From positions 1 through 64,000 of the forward strand of contig CAJUTM010000001.1 in the NCBI GenBank assembly GCA_910589595.1: 64,000 nucleotides of DNA. The letters run 5' to 3'. Below are positions 16,226 through 25,167 of the stretch, one piece after another. This DNA comes from an uncultured Eubacterium sp. (GTDB lineage: Bacteria; Bacillota; Clostridia; Lachnospirales; Lachnospiraceae). Both the position numbers and the translations under genes were made by a program. The notes below the pieces were generated by a model. It did not search any database. It was given only the letters and a program-made list of their open reading frames with translations, and was not told the DNA's origin. Within the stretch, counting starts at the first letter, position 1. Each line of letters begins with the position of its first letter.

Positions 16226-17662
16226 TTACATTCTATTATACAATTCCTCATATTTCTTCGCTGAATTTTTCCACGAGAAATCTTTCTGCATACCGCGGTC
16301 AATCATTTTGTTCCACTCACGCTTGCGGTTAAAGTACACATCTTTGGCATAGCGAATCGTATGCAGCATCTCGTGTGCATTATAATTGCGGAAAGAAAAT
16401 CCCGTTCCTTTGCTCTCATACTCGTTATACGGCTCTACCGTGTCGCACAGTCCTCCCGTCTCGCGCACAATCGGCACCGTACCGTAGCGCAGGCTCATCA
16501 GCTGGCTCAATCCACACGGCTCAAAGAGCGAAGGCATGAGAAAGGCGTCGCAGGACGCATAAATTTTATGCGAACGCTCATTGGAATAATAAATGTTCGC
16601 CGAGACACGGTCAGGATACTTCCATGCGTAATGGCGGAACAAGTGCTCATACTTTTCTTCCCCTGTGCCAAGTACGACAAGCTGGGTATCCTCAGAACAG
16701 ATTTCCTCAATAACGTAATCAATTAAATCAAAGCCTTTCTGGTCTGTCAGACGCGAAACAATACCAATCATAAATTTCCTGTCGTCCTGCGCCAGACCAA
16801 GTTCTTTCTGGAGCGCCCGTTTGTTCTTTATCTTTTCTTTGCGGAATGTTCTGGCGTCATAATTGACGTAAATCAACGGGTCGGACGCCGGATTGTACTC
16901 ATCATAATCCAATCCGTTCACAATACCGGTCAGGCAGCCCGCTCTGGCATTGATAAGTCCGTCGAGTTTTTCTCCGTAAAACGGCGTCTTAATTTCCTCA
17001 GCATAAGTCTCGCTCACCGTCGTAATCTGGTCTGCATAGACAAGACCGCCTTTGAGATAGTTGGCGTCTCCGTACGCTTCTAATTTATCTGCGGAAAAAT
17101 AGTAAGCGTCCAGTCCCGCCGTATCCATGACCGTCTTTTTATCCCAAATCCCCTGAAATTTTAAGTTGTGAATCGTCATAATCGACTTAATACCGCGGTA
17201 GAACTCTCCCTGTTGAAAGGAATCATTCAAATACACAGGGATAAGTCCTGTCTGCCAGTCGTGGCAGTGAATAATGTCAGGACGGAAATCTATGAGCGGC
17301 AGAGTCGACAAGACTGCCCTGTCAAAAAAGGCGTATCTCTCTATATCCTGATATATTTCGCCATATATCCTGTCGCCGCTGAAGTAAAACTCGTTATCAA
17401 TAAAATAAAATAGTACCCCGTTCAATTCCATCTGAAAAACGCCTACATACTGCTTTCTCCATGCGAGCTCCAGATAGAAATGAGTAAGATATTGCATTTG
17501 ATTCTTATACTCATCCGGAATAGCGGTGTATTTCGGAATCATCACCCGTACATCATATTCCTTTTTATTAAAATATTTCGGCAGTGAACCGACAACATCC
17601 GCCAACCCGCCTGTTTTAACAAATGGTACGCATTCCGAAGCTACAAATAACACTTTCTTCAA
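16226..17662 (-). CDS. glgA: Glycogen (starch) synthase, GT5
   Basis: ADP-glucose-dependent glycogen synthase of 478 residues. The GT5 N-terminal motif PFVKTGGLADVVGSLP (ADP-glucose binding Lys) and the C-terminal E-x7-E-like region PSLFEPCGLSQLMSLRYG are present, along with HCHDWQTGLIP and IGIVSRLTDQKG. It extends alpha-1,4-glucan chains for cytoplasmic storage. The start is a TTG at 17662 preceded by AAGGGGAG, giving MKKVLFVASECVPF, the usual family beginning. No other glycogen gene is adjacent. A 201-bp mobile-like element sits in its upstream region. Confidence 0.95.
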   Translation of the reverse strand: MKKVLFVASECVPFVKTGGLADVVGSLPKYFNKKEYDVRVMIPKYTAIPDEYKNQMQYLTHFYLELAWRKQYVGVFQMELNGVLFYFIDNEFYFSGDRIYGEIYQDIERYAFFDRAVLSTLPLIDFRPDIIHCHDWQTGLIPVYLNDSFQQGEFYRGIKSIMTIHNLKFQGIWDKKTVMDTAGLDAYYFSADKLEAYGDANYLKGGLVYADQITTVSETYAEEIKTPFYGEKLDGLINARAGCLTGIVNGLDYDEYNPASDPLIYVNYDARTFRKEKIKNKRALQKELGLAQDDRKFMIGIVSRLTDQKGFDLIDYVIEEICSEDTQLVVLGTGEEKYEHLFRHYAWKYPDRVSANIYYSNERSHKIYASCDAFLMPSLFEPCGLSQLMSLRYGTVPIVRETGGLCDTVEPYNEYESKGTGFSFRNYNAHEMLHTIRYAKDVYFNRKREWNKMIDRGMQKDFSWKNSAKKYEELYNRM

Positions 17663-17698
17663 GGTGCTTCTCCCCTTTCCAATTTATAGTAATGTTAT

Positions 17699-17899
17699 GA
17701 TGCCAGGGTCAAAAGGTCAAAATGCCGTTCATGCTTGCATGATACGGCATGTGACCTTGAGACCCGCCAAACATGAGAAAGTAGCGATTTACGCAGTAAA
17801 TCGGCGGATTTCGAATGTTTGAAGAATTGCGGGAGTTGTGAAACAACGAAGCAATTCGCATCATTTGTTGGGGGCAAAATACCTTTTGACCCCAACATC
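17699..17899. mobile_element. 201-bp MITE-like element with 7-bp target duplication
   Basis: The element has 19-bp terminal inverted repeats, GATGCCAGGGTCAAAAGGT on the left and the complement of GATGTTGGGGTCAAAAGGT on the right (16 of 19 match). It is flanked by perfect direct repeats of ATGTTAT at 17692-17698 and 17900-17906. The interior has several smaller palindromes, for example GATTTACgcaGTAAATC and a GCCGT...ACGGC hairpin, and no gene. This is the structure of a miniature non-autonomous transposable element. It occupies most of the spo0A-glgA intergenic region, about 30 bases upstream of the glgA start. Confidence 0.8.
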
Positions 17900-17969
17900 A
17901 TGTTATTATTATACAACAAAATCAGGCAGGTGAAAAGCACTTTTTATCGTATTCGTTCCCTCTTTCTTT

Positions 17970-18761
17970 TCAACCCTGCGTTTTTATCTTCTGCTCCAAA
18001 CGGATTTTATCGGCAATCAGCGCCACAAACTCGGAATTTGTCGGCTTACCTTTTCCATTATGTACCGTATAACCAAACAGTTCGTCAATGGTGTCGACTT
18101 TGCCGCGGCTCCATGCCACTTCGATGGCATGACGGATGGCGCGCTCCACACGGCTTGGCGTCGTATCGTGCTGTTTGGCAATCGATGGATAGAGTATTTT
18201 CGTAATGGAATTTAACATCTCACTATCGTCTACCGACATCATAATGGCGTCACGCAGATACTGATACCCTTTAATATGTGCAGGAACGCCAATCTCATGG
18301 ATAATGTTCGTGACATCCGACTCCAGTTTGTATTTTGCCAATTCTTCGCTTCTCGTATCACCACCTGACACGATGAATTTTGCTTTCGCTCCCGGTTTAA
18401 ACTTCTGTACGTGATTTAAAATCACCTCGCGGTCAAATGGTTTCAATAAATAGTAGGCTGCCCCTAAACCAAACGCCGTATCCGTAATCCTCTCCTGTGC
18501 AATTCCGGAAACAACAATAACATCCGGCTTCTTACCCTCTTTTTGCTGAAGTTTCTCCAAAACACCCAGACCATCAATTTTCGGCATAATTAAATCGAGC
18601 AAAACCAAGTCCGGCTCCGTCTCTTCTATCATCCCCAGCGCTTCCGCACCATCTTCTGCGATTCCAACTACATTGATTTCCTCGTCGTCTAATAAAATAT
18701 TTTCAATCATGGAAGTAATTCTCGGATTATCATCGACCAGTAATACATTCAGCTTTTCCAT
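17970..18761 (-). CDS. spo0A: Stage 0 sporulation response regulator Spo0A
   Basis: Master regulator of endospore formation, 263 residues. Its receiver domain (about 1-120) has the acidic pair D10/D11, phosphoacceptor D56 in LVLLDLIMPKIDG, and the conserved Lys in LLKPFD. The C-terminal Spo0A DNA-binding domain contains the hallmark helix SRVERAIRHAIEVAWSRG. Phosphorylated Spo0A binds 0A boxes to start sporulation. A TTGTTT-N17-TATAAT promoter lies about 55 bases upstream. In most clostridia spoIVB directly precedes spo0A; here about 6.4 kb with an ABC exporter and a two-component system separate them. Confidence 0.97.
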   Translation of the reverse strand: MEKLNVLLVDDNPRITSMIENILLDDEEINVVGIAEDGAEALGMIEETEPDLVLLDLIMPKIDGLGVLEKLQQKEGKKPDVIVVSGIAQERITDTAFGLGAAYYLLKPFDREVILNHVQKFKPGAKAKFIVSGGDTRSEELAKYKLESDVTNIIHEIGVPAHIKGYQYLRDAIMMSVDDSEMLNSITKILYPSIAKQHDTTPSRVERAIRHAIEVAWSRGKVDTIDELFGYTVHNGKGKPTNSEFVALIADKIRLEQKIKTQG

Positions 18762-18815
18762 TTTTTTATCCTCCTAAAGCAGTTTATTAATTTTCTATAA
18801 TTTTTTTATAAAGCT

Positions 18816-18844
18816 ATTATATACCAATATATTCCATAAAACAA
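18816..18844 (-). promoter_or_regulatory. Promoter of spo0A
   Basis: On the minus strand TTGTTT (18839-18844) and TATAAT (18816-18821) are 17 bases apart, about 55 bases before the spo0A start. AT-rich DNA surrounds it. I found no convincing 0A box or sigma-H motif. Confidence 0.55.
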
Positions 18845-18968
18845 GTACTAAACGCAAATTATTTTATTTTTCTTTAATATTTTGTTTATTTTTGTAACAT
18901 TTTGTTTATTGATGTCAGAAGATGACGGAAAAGCTCGAGCCAAAAGCGCAGTTTCCCCAAATTTCAAC

Positions 18969-19021
18969 AAAAAAAGACTTTTGAAACAGTAATATTTCTA
19001 CCGTTTCAAAAATCTTTTTTT
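18969..19021. terminator. Terminator between the ABC operon and spo0A
   Basis: AAAAAAAGAcTTTTGAAAC and GTTTCAAAAATCTTTTTTT are near-perfect complements around a 15-base loop. A- and T-runs on the two outer sides make it a good terminator in both directions; the relevant one ends the ABC exporter operon, whose last gene stops at 19045. Confidence 0.75.
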
Positions 19022-19044
19022 GTTCTATCATTACTCTTTCAACC

Positions 19045-20085
19045 CTACCGCAACATTTTTTTGCGGTATCTCCCATAGCTAAACGCCAGTATAAGTCCCC
19101 CGAGTCCTATCGTTATCCCCAATGCCAGTACAACATCCATCGCCGTCATATAAATATCCGGTATCTTCGCGGCCAGAACAAGAATCATTATAAATCCTGT
19201 GATAAAACCGGCCGCAGCAACTATAAAATACTTCTTATATATTTCCATCCACTCCCACTTCGCATCATAACCGCACAGTTTCCACGAAAACAGAAGCCGT
19301 CTGCGAAAACGAAGCCATATAAAGGTAACAAGAATAGTACTGAGACAAAAACTTATCAGGATTAGGGCATACATTGTCTGCATAATTACTGCGCTTGATA
19401 AAAACTTAGAAACAAAAGGAACCTTTTGCTCCTCACCAAACATAATAAGCAGCGAGCCGGGGTTAGGGAAAAATTTGTCCATATCATGTCCCACTTTCCT
19501 TATGTCATCTTCCCTGCCGGTATCCAGCTCATATTGTGTATTTATTCCAGCCTTCTGGATAGCTGTCCGGAAATCAATTACGACCATATGATTGATTCGG
19601 CTCTCTCTCGATGTTCCCATGATGCCAATTACTTCATATTCTATTCCTTCCAGAGAATAGTATGTCTTTCCGTTTTTTGTAACAACATCTTTCTGAAACT
19701 CTTTCCCGACAACCGCTTTGGGACTGTCCGTCCACGAAGTTGAATAATCAAAATACTCTCCCTCAATCATCGGCGGGTTATTCACCTTTCCCTGAATACA
19801 TATTCCCCTTACTGCTATTTCCTGCGAGGGAACAGTCACATTGATAGAAAAATTGTCATGTACTTCCGCAAGTTTGCGAATCGTCTGTTCCCATTGTGCT
19901 TCCGTTTCCGCCCCGTTAATGGAAAACCACTGCTGATGACCGGTATACATATCATTTTTACTGAGCTTGTTTTCCCACTCAGCGCGGGACGACGAAACGA
20001 TAATCAGCAGACAGAGACTGACAGCCGCAAAACTAATAAATAAAAGGACATTCCCTTTCTGCACTCTTTTACCGGCAATCTTCAT
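19045..20085 (-). CDS. MacB/FtsX-type ABC permease (second subunit)
   Basis: A 346-residue permease with the MacB/FtsX layout: one N-terminal membrane helix (LLFISFAAVSLCLLIIV), a large extracytoplasmic domain of ~200 residues, then three C-terminal helices. It is expected to pair with the ATPase directly upstream and with the second permease at 21515. The start at 20085 is chosen because GGAGG lies seven bases before it, inside the overlap with the ATPase gene (29 bases if the upstream ATG 20097 is used). Substrate unknown; such exporters move peptides or lipids or sense antimicrobial peptides. It is last in the operon, followed by a terminator. Confidence 0.8.
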   Translation of the reverse strand: MKIAGKRVQKGNVLLFISFAAVSLCLLIIVSSSRAEWENKLSKNDMYTGHQQWFSINGAETEAQWEQTIRKLAEVHDNFSINVTVPSQEIAVRGICIQGKVNNPPMIEGEYFDYSTSWTDSPKAVVGKEFQKDVVTKNGKTYYSLEGIEYEVIGIMGTSRESRINHMVVIDFRTAIQKAGINTQYELDTGREDDIRKVGHDMDKFFPNPGSLLIMFGEEQKVPFVSKFLSSAVIMQTMYALILISFCLSTILVTFIWLRFRRRLLFSWKLCGYDAKWEWMEIYKKYFIVAAAGFITGFIMILVLAAKIPDIYMTAMDVVLALGITIGLGGLILAFSYGRYRKKMLR

Positions 20086-20818
20086 ATAAACCTCCATTCT
20101 GAATTGCAGCTATTCCTCCGTCCTCTGCAACGGCAGCGGCATCGCCTGCATCTGTCACCCTGCCGTCTTTCAAATGAATGATGCGCCCGCACCTTCCCGC
20201 CACGCGGGAATCATGCGTCACAATAATAACAGTTATGCCCTTTTTATTCAGTTCGTTAAAGATATTCTGCACCGTATCGCCCGTCGCCTCATCTAGCGCT
20301 CCCGTCGGTTCATCCGCCAAAATTACACTCGGATGTTTTACAATCGCCCGCGCAATCGCCACCCGCTGCTGCTGGCCGCCGGACAACTCATCCGGATATG
20401 CTTTCACTTTGTCCTCTATCTCCAGCTCTTTCAGCGCCTCCATCACCATCGTATTTATTTTCTTTCTCGAATATCCCTGATATTTGAGAGGAAGCGCTAC
20501 ATTTTGAAATACATTCAAGTCCCCGACGAGCGCAAAATACTGCATGACAAAACCAATTTCATGACGGCGGAATTTCGTCAGTTCCCCCTGTTTCCTGCTA
20601 TTTACTTTCTTTCCCTTATATATGTATTCGCCATCGTCAAAAGACATCATCCCTCCGAGAATGTTCAGCAGCGTCGACTTTCCAGAACCGCTTTTCCCCA
20701 TGACAGCAACCATTTCTCCTTCCGCTATCGTCAGACAAACACTCTTCAGCGCCTCAATTCTGGCATCGTTCTTCCCAAATGACTTGCAGACATCTTTGAT
20801 TTCAATCAGACTGTTCAT
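20069..20818 (-). CDS. ABC transporter ATP-binding protein (MacB/LolD type)
   Basis: ATPase of 249 residues of the LolD/MacB/BceA-like class. Walker A GKSGSGKST, Q-loop FVMQYFALVG, signature LSGGQQQR, Walker B VILADEPTGALDE and the switch His in VTHDSR are all intact. The start ATG at 20818 overlaps the preceding stop as ATGA, so translation is coupled to the upstream small membrane protein. It energises the two flanking permeases. The C-terminal ~25 residues after the ATPase core are Ala/Asp/Gly-rich. Confidence 0.92.
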   Translation of the reverse strand: MNSLIEIKDVCKSFGKNDARIEALKSVCLTIAEGEMVAVMGKSGSGKSTLLNILGGMMSFDDGEYIYKGKKVNSRKQGELTKFRRHEIGFVMQYFALVGDLNVFQNVALPLKYQGYSRKKINTMVMEALKELEIEDKVKAYPDELSGGQQQRVAIARAIVKHPSVILADEPTGALDEATGDTVQNIFNELNKKGITVIIVTHDSRVAGRCGRIIHLKDGRVTDAGDAAAVAEDGGIAAIQNGGLYEDCR

Positions 20819-21336
20819 GTGCAATCCCAATCTCCTCCTCTCTGTTCCTCCGGCATCTCCTCGTCCGGGGATGGGAATTTATAAAGATTTTCCTTTTCCG
20901 TAATCTTTTTTTCTTCCTTTCCATTATGGTATTTTATTCTCCGGATTTCTTCGTCTGTATCTTTCCGATAGAATACTGCATAACAGAAATAGTCCTTATC
21001 ACCTTCCCCTTCATAACTGTCTCCTACATAAGACGCATTGTATATCATTTCATAATAGTCCATAATGGTCAGCATATCCTCTTCCGTCATATCCTGCATC
21101 ACATTAATTGATATACGCATTGCCGTAAACCACTCTGACGTTTCTTCACTTGTTCCCCCTGTATGTTGTATATACCTTGCTTTCCAGATTCCGTTGCGAT
21201 ACATCTCCTTCGCTTCATGGCTCTCTACCAAATCATTGATATCCCTGTGGCGGAAATGTCCAACCGTAAATATGCACCCGATTGCCACCAGAATAACTAT
21301 CGTCAATATTTTATATATTTTTCCATACTTTCTCAT
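20815..21336 (-). CDS. Small membrane-anchored protein of the ABC operon
   Basis: A 173-residue protein with one N-terminal hydrophobic segment (ILTIVILVAIGCIFTVGHF), possibly a lipobox-like VAIGC, followed by an acidic extracytoplasmic domain rich in Glu, Asp and Tyr. I recognise no family. It lies between the first permease and the ATPase, overlapping the ATPase start by ATGA, so it is presumably an accessory or substrate-binding part of the exporter. The start at 21336 follows GGAGGGGTTTT; the open frame upstream to 21495 is only the translation of a non-coding insertion. Confidence 0.7.
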   Translation of the reverse strand: MRKYGKIYKILTIVILVAIGCIFTVGHFRHRDINDLVESHEAKEMYRNGIWKARYIQHTGGTSEETSEWFTAMRISINVMQDMTEEDMLTIMDYYEMIYNASYVGDSYEGEGDKDYFCYAVFYRKDTDEEIRRIKYHNGKEEKKITEKENLYKFPSPDEEMPEEQRGGDWDCT

Positions 21337-21348
21337 AAAACCCCTCCA

Positions 21349-21487
21349 TTCCGAGAACGTTTTCGTTCGAGGAACCGCAAGAGAAATCTGCAACGCAGTT
21401 TCTCTTGTCGGATAGGGGCTATTTGTGACGTTCTCTGCACAAATAGCTCTGTGAAAAATTGGCATATCAATGCAATTTTTCACAGTT
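21349..21487. mobile_element. 139-bp hairpin-rich insertion with 7-bp direct repeats in a ribosome-site region
   Basis: The stretch is bounded by CCCTCCA at 21342-21348 and again at 21488-21494. It contains four strong inverted repeats: GAACG/CGTTC, CAAGAGAAA/TTTCTCTTG, CTATTTGTG/CACAAATAG, and the 13-bp perfect CTGTGAAAAATTG/CAATTTTTCACAG. The direct repeat is the TGGAGGG ribosome site of the next gene read on the coding strand, so the insertion duplicated it. Without the insertion the two ABC genes would be about 30 bases apart with ideal spacing. It carries no coding sequence. Confidence 0.65.
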
Positions 21488-21514
21488 CCCTCCAATCTGA
21501 ATTTACCGTCCTCT

Positions 21515-22945
21515 CTATGTATCCTTTTGCCGGACTAAACGCTCCGTATCAACTCCCCTCATCAGCCATAATACAAAGGCTGCACCAATCAGGAAAGCAA
21601 TCCCCACCATTGTATACGCAGTCCGCAATATAAACTCCGTATCTATGCCAACTCCTCCGAGATTGTTGTCGGTAAACACATATCTGCTGAAAAATATGGC
21701 CGGCAGCAAAATGATTGCAATCTCTAACAAACAGGGGAGCAAAATCATCGTCAGAGAACATCCATTGATGAGATAAATACCATACACTCTGCGGTTTGAC
21801 TGTATCTTGTCATAAAAGGTGACAAAGAGGGCATAGAGTGTAAAACAGAGCAGCGCAATAGTCAAAATCAGCATAATGCGAATACTGGAAACCGTTTCCG
21901 CCCGAAGAAGAGTTAAGCCCATAGACACTCCCCATATTTCAACCATCGGCAGTTTGTATTCCTCACTTATTTTCCGCAATTCATCCGACAACTGATTTAT
22001 TTTCTTTCCCTCCGCCAATTTTATGCCCATATCCCACATGGCATAATAGTCATTTTCTGCAAACTTAAAAACATCCTCCTGCGTTTGCTTTTCAGGCGCC
22101 TCCTTTATCTTAACACCAAAAGGAAATATGATATAATTATCCATAGAAATCATATCGGTACTCGAAGATGCACTGATACTTCCAACCTCCGGCATTTGGG
22201 AATTTTTTTCGAGTATTCCGGCGACGCGGCAGCGAAAGACGCAGTCTACTCCGTATAGTTCAAATTCCTGCCCGACATGCAGCTTTCCTTTATATTGCCA
22301 GCCGAGCAAAACCGGTACCGCATCGTCTGCCTTTTCAAGCGTCGTATTCTGCTCCGTAAAGACTTCCCCCTCAACGCTTTTAAGCCCGAGATTGTCACAG
22401 GCTCTGACATTCATTCCATAACAGTTAAACGAATAACCGCAGCGGGTTCCATCGCCAAAATAAAAGGAAAATGCACTTTTCTGTTCTTCATAAAGAAAAA
22501 CGCTGAAATCATTCCCGCCAAACATCTTTTTTACCGCCTGTTCTTCTATACATGCAGGCAGTTGATGAATGGACATCAATGAGTATTCTTCCGTATCGTT
22601 CAGTCTGGCAAAATAACTCATCACATTGCGGCAGCCCCTGACCGTGGAGAACGCATTGTCATAATCTCTATCAGCCTCCTCTGTCTGTTCGCTTCCGCTG
22701 CTATACCACGTACTGCTATCTTCAGCGTCTATTGTGTCCGGCCCCCTCCCCCCTAAGTCCATATAATAGGAACACATCACAACAGCCAGCACAAGACTGA
22801 TGGAAAACATAATCATCAAAAGGATATCTTTGTACCAACTGCTCCAAAAGCTGCGGTATAACTCCTCTGCTATAAATTTAATTTTTATTAAAATCACCTC
22901 CGTCTTTCCAAAACATACGCTTTTCCTATAAGATAAAAACAGCAT
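21515..22945 (-). CDS. MacB/FtsX-type ABC permease (first subunit)
   Basis: A permease of about 476 residues with an N-terminal helix (ILLMIMFSISLVLAVVMC), a long extracytoplasmic domain, and three C-terminal membrane segments. It is the first gene of the exporter operon. The start is uncertain. ATG 22945 has only a weak ribosome site, whereas an excellent one (GGAGGTG, eight bases) precedes an ATA codon at 22888, where a normal MKIKFIAEELYRSFW start would be expected; GTG 22897 is another option. Loss of the original ATG is possible. It is divergent from the histidine kinase gene, which probably controls it. Confidence 0.75.
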   Translation of the reverse strand: MLFLSYRKSVCFGKTEVILIKIKFIAEELYRSFWSSWYKDILLMIMFSISLVLAVVMCSYYMDLGGRGPDTIDAEDSSTWYSSGSEQTEEADRDYDNAFSTVRGCRNVMSYFARLNDTEEYSLMSIHQLPACIEEQAVKKMFGGNDFSVFLYEEQKSAFSFYFGDGTRCGYSFNCYGMNVRACDNLGLKSVEGEVFTEQNTTLEKADDAVPVLLGWQYKGKLHVGQEFELYGVDCVFRCRVAGILEKNSQMPEVGSISASSSTDMISMDNYIIFPFGVKIKEAPEKQTQEDVFKFAENDYYAMWDMGIKLAEGKKINQLSDELRKISEEYKLPMVEIWGVSMGLTLLRAETVSSIRIMLILTIALLCFTLYALFVTFYDKIQSNRRVYGIYLINGCSLTMILLPCLLEIAIILLPAIFFSRYVFTDNNLGGVGIDTEFILRTAYTMVGIAFLIGAAFVLWLMRGVDTERLVRQKDT

Positions 22946-23103
22946 ATCAACCGCCTTTGCACATGTCAATAAATGGTGCACGAATACCCCTTATTTGTAC
23001 CCGAAACCGGATAAATATCTTGAAAACAAACACTCCGTATGATACTCTTAAGAAAACGGATAACAGATTTGTAAAAAATACAGAAAGGAAAGGACGTGTA
23101 ACG

Positions 23104-24402
23104 ATGCGGACGGCAAAAATCTGGGAATTGGTTTGGGAAAATATAATATTTGTCTTTTTCTTTTTTAAGACACTGACTCTGTATGATAAATTCAACCGTA
23201 CCCGGACCTTTCTCTGTTTTGCAGCTACTTCCTGTATCATTGTATGCTTTCTTTATGCTCAGAGGATGGGAAGCACTACATCACAAATCGTTATCTTTGT
23301 TTACCGGATTTTATTTATTTCCTATTGTTTCAAAGAGGCCTTTTCCAATAAAGTTTTCCATGTCTGCCTCACATGCTTCATAAGCATATTTGCCGACCAG
23401 TTAAACTATGTACTCGTCCATATTCTGGACAAAGAGTTTGAGTTTAATTTACAGTACAGTCATTTTTCCACTGTCGTTTATGTCGCTCTGGAACTTATTT
23501 TAATGCTGCTGTTTGTTGCTCTCCTAAAGGTTTATTCAAAATACTTTGAACAATTCTTTAGTTTTTTCGTAATTGCAACTGCTTTTACCCTGCTCATATC
23601 CACTTACTTGCTGAGCCAGATTATAAACATGAATCCGGATGTTCTTCCGCTCCCTTATCAGTTGAAATTTAACAACATCAGCATACTTATCTTTCTTCTC
23701 TTCCTGTCAACATTACTGCTCAATGAGATTGCCAACAAAATATTTACGGAAAATATGCAATTAGCAGAGCAGCTTCATCTGCGGGAGAAGAACGCAGAAA
23801 AAAACAGGGCGCTTCTGGAATCTGCCGGAAATCTTCATAAGTGGAAACACGACTATACCAATCATCTTATCACGATGAAAGGGCTTCTGGAAAAGCAGTC
23901 CTATAGCACCCTCTCCCATTATATTGAGACGCAGCTGGATAATCTTCCCGAGACATTTGCAACGATAGAAACCGGACACCAGACGATTGACGCCATATTG
24001 TCAAATAAGTATGCTCTGGCACAGACAAAAAACATATCGTTCCGCTACTCCGTCCTGCTGCCAACACAAATTCCCCTCAACGATATTGAACTGACCGGAG
24101 TGATTGGCAACCTGCTTGATAACGCCCTAGACGCCTGCGGCGACAAACAGCTCACCACATCGCCTTATATCGAATTTAATATGAAACCAAAACGCAGCAT
24201 GCTGAAGATTAGCGTCAAAAACAGCTCCTCCGGAAATTATATTTTTAACAAGGACGGAACGCTGGAGACAACAAAAGAAGAAAAGGAAAGTCACGGAAAG
24301 GGCCTTACTAATATCATCAGTATTATCGAGACTCATTCCGGTTTTTATCAGTTTGAGCCAAAAGAAGATTCCTTTCTCGCCACTATCTGTATTCCTATTT
24401 AG
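23104..24402 (+). CDS. AgrC/ComD-like sensor histidine kinase (HPK10)
   Basis: A 432-residue membrane kinase. About six N-terminal membrane segments (to ~residue 210) precede a cytoplasmic GHKL kinase with H-box HKWKHDYTNHL (phospho-His about 249), N-box NLLDNALDAC and G-box HGKGLTNI. Kinases of this class sense peptides and phosphorylate LytTR-type regulators, and the next gene encodes one. The start at 23104 follows AGGAAAGGACG; the open frame further upstream is not homologous. It ends in TAG, so TAG is a normal stop in this genome. No signal-peptide precursor gene is visible, so the ligand may be a substrate of the divergent ABC exporter. Confidence 0.9.
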   Translation: MRTAKIWELVWENIIFVFFFFKTLTLYDKFNRTRTFLCFAATSCIIVCFLYAQRMGSTTSQIVIFVYRILFISYCFKEAFSNKVFHVCLTCFISIFADQLNYVLVHILDKEFEFNLQYSHFSTVVYVALELILMLLFVALLKVYSKYFEQFFSFFVIATAFTLLISTYLLSQIINMNPDVLPLPYQLKFNNISILIFLLFLSTLLLNEIANKIFTENMQLAEQLHLREKNAEKNRALLESAGNLHKWKHDYTNHLITMKGLLEKQSYSTLSHYIETQLDNLPETFATIETGHQTIDAILSNKYALAQTKNISFRYSVLLPTQIPLNDIELTGVIGNLLDNALDACGDKQLTTSPYIEFNMKPKRSMLKISVKNSSSGNYIFNKDGTLETTKEEKESHGKGLTNIISIIETHSGFYQFEPKEDSFLATICIPI

Positions 24403-24444
24403 CGGGATATCAGAACCCCGAAAATTTATAAAAGAGGTGTGCTT

Positions 24445-25167
24445 ATGCTGCTAAACATAACGATTTTGGAAGACGAAACTGCCTATGCCGGACAGCTTCA
24501 GAAACTGCTGGCCGAATGGAGCAAAAAAAATAACGTCACCATCTCCGTACGGCACTTTAGCCGTGGGGAAGACTTTATGAAGAAAACGTATGACGAAGAG
24601 GAATTGTTCTTTCTTGATATTGACTTAGTTACAACAAATGGAATTGAAATTGCCAAAAAACTCAGGGAAGATGGCTTTCGGGGACATATCATCTTTCTTA
24701 CGGCCTTTTCGGAATATGTATTTGACGGGTATCACGTGCAGGCGCTTGATTATCTTTTAAAACCGATTGACGCTGGCAAACTTGACGATTGTATGAAGCC
24801 TGTACTGAAAGATATGGAAGGTTCCTTTCTTATGTGGCAGACACAATCCGAAATGATAAAAGTTCCCTACAAAAAAATAATGGCCTTTACTTCATACAAG
24901 CATTATGTTGACATCATAACGCAAATCCCCGTCTCTGTTTCCGACCATACCACCGGTAAGCGCTACCGCCGGAAGATTACATTAAAAGCTCTGGAGCAGC
25001 AGCTTCCCAAAGAATTTATGCGCTGCCACCGCACGATTATTATCAATATTAATAAAGTAATGAAACTTACCCGCACGGAGGCGACTCTTTCCGATGATTC
25101 GGTATATCCCGTGTCGGAAAGCTATTTGAAGAGCGTGCGTGAAGCCTTTTGGAAACTGCTGGAATAA
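24445..25167 (+). CDS. LytTR-family response regulator
   Basis: A 240-residue AgrA/VirR-like regulator. The receiver domain (about 1-125) has ED at 9-10, phosphoacceptor D58 in FFLDIDL, and Lys in LLKPID. The LytTR DNA-binding domain (about 140-240) shows IMAFTSYKHYVDI and the family signature FMRCHRTIIININKV. The ATG at 24445 follows AGAGGTG. It partners the kinase just upstream and probably controls the divergent ABC operon, as is common for this pairing. It converges with spoIVB, with only 35 bases between the two stops and a small AACGGTttctACCGTT hairpin there. Confidence 0.9.
   Translation: MLLNITILEDETAYAGQLQKLLAEWSKKNNVTISVRHFSRGEDFMKKTYDEEELFFLDIDLVTTNGIEIAKKLREDGFRGHIIFLTAFSEYVFDGYHVQALDYLLKPIDAGKLDDCMKPVLKDMEGSFLMWQTQSEMIKVPYKKIMAFTSYKHYVDIITQIPVSVSDHTTGKRYRRKITLKALEQQLPKEFMRCHRTIIININKVMKLTRTEATLSDDSVYPVSESYLKSVREAFWKLLE

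Noticed and set aside
17695..17940. Small open frame on the minus strand between spo0A and glgA
   Set aside because: It translates the MITE-like element; composition and hairpins show non-coding repeat DNA.
22957..23103. LytTR binding repeats in the kinase/permease divergent region
   Set aside because: Two CGGATAA copies are present, but their spacing is about 50 bases rather than the 21-22 expected for LytTR direct repeats.
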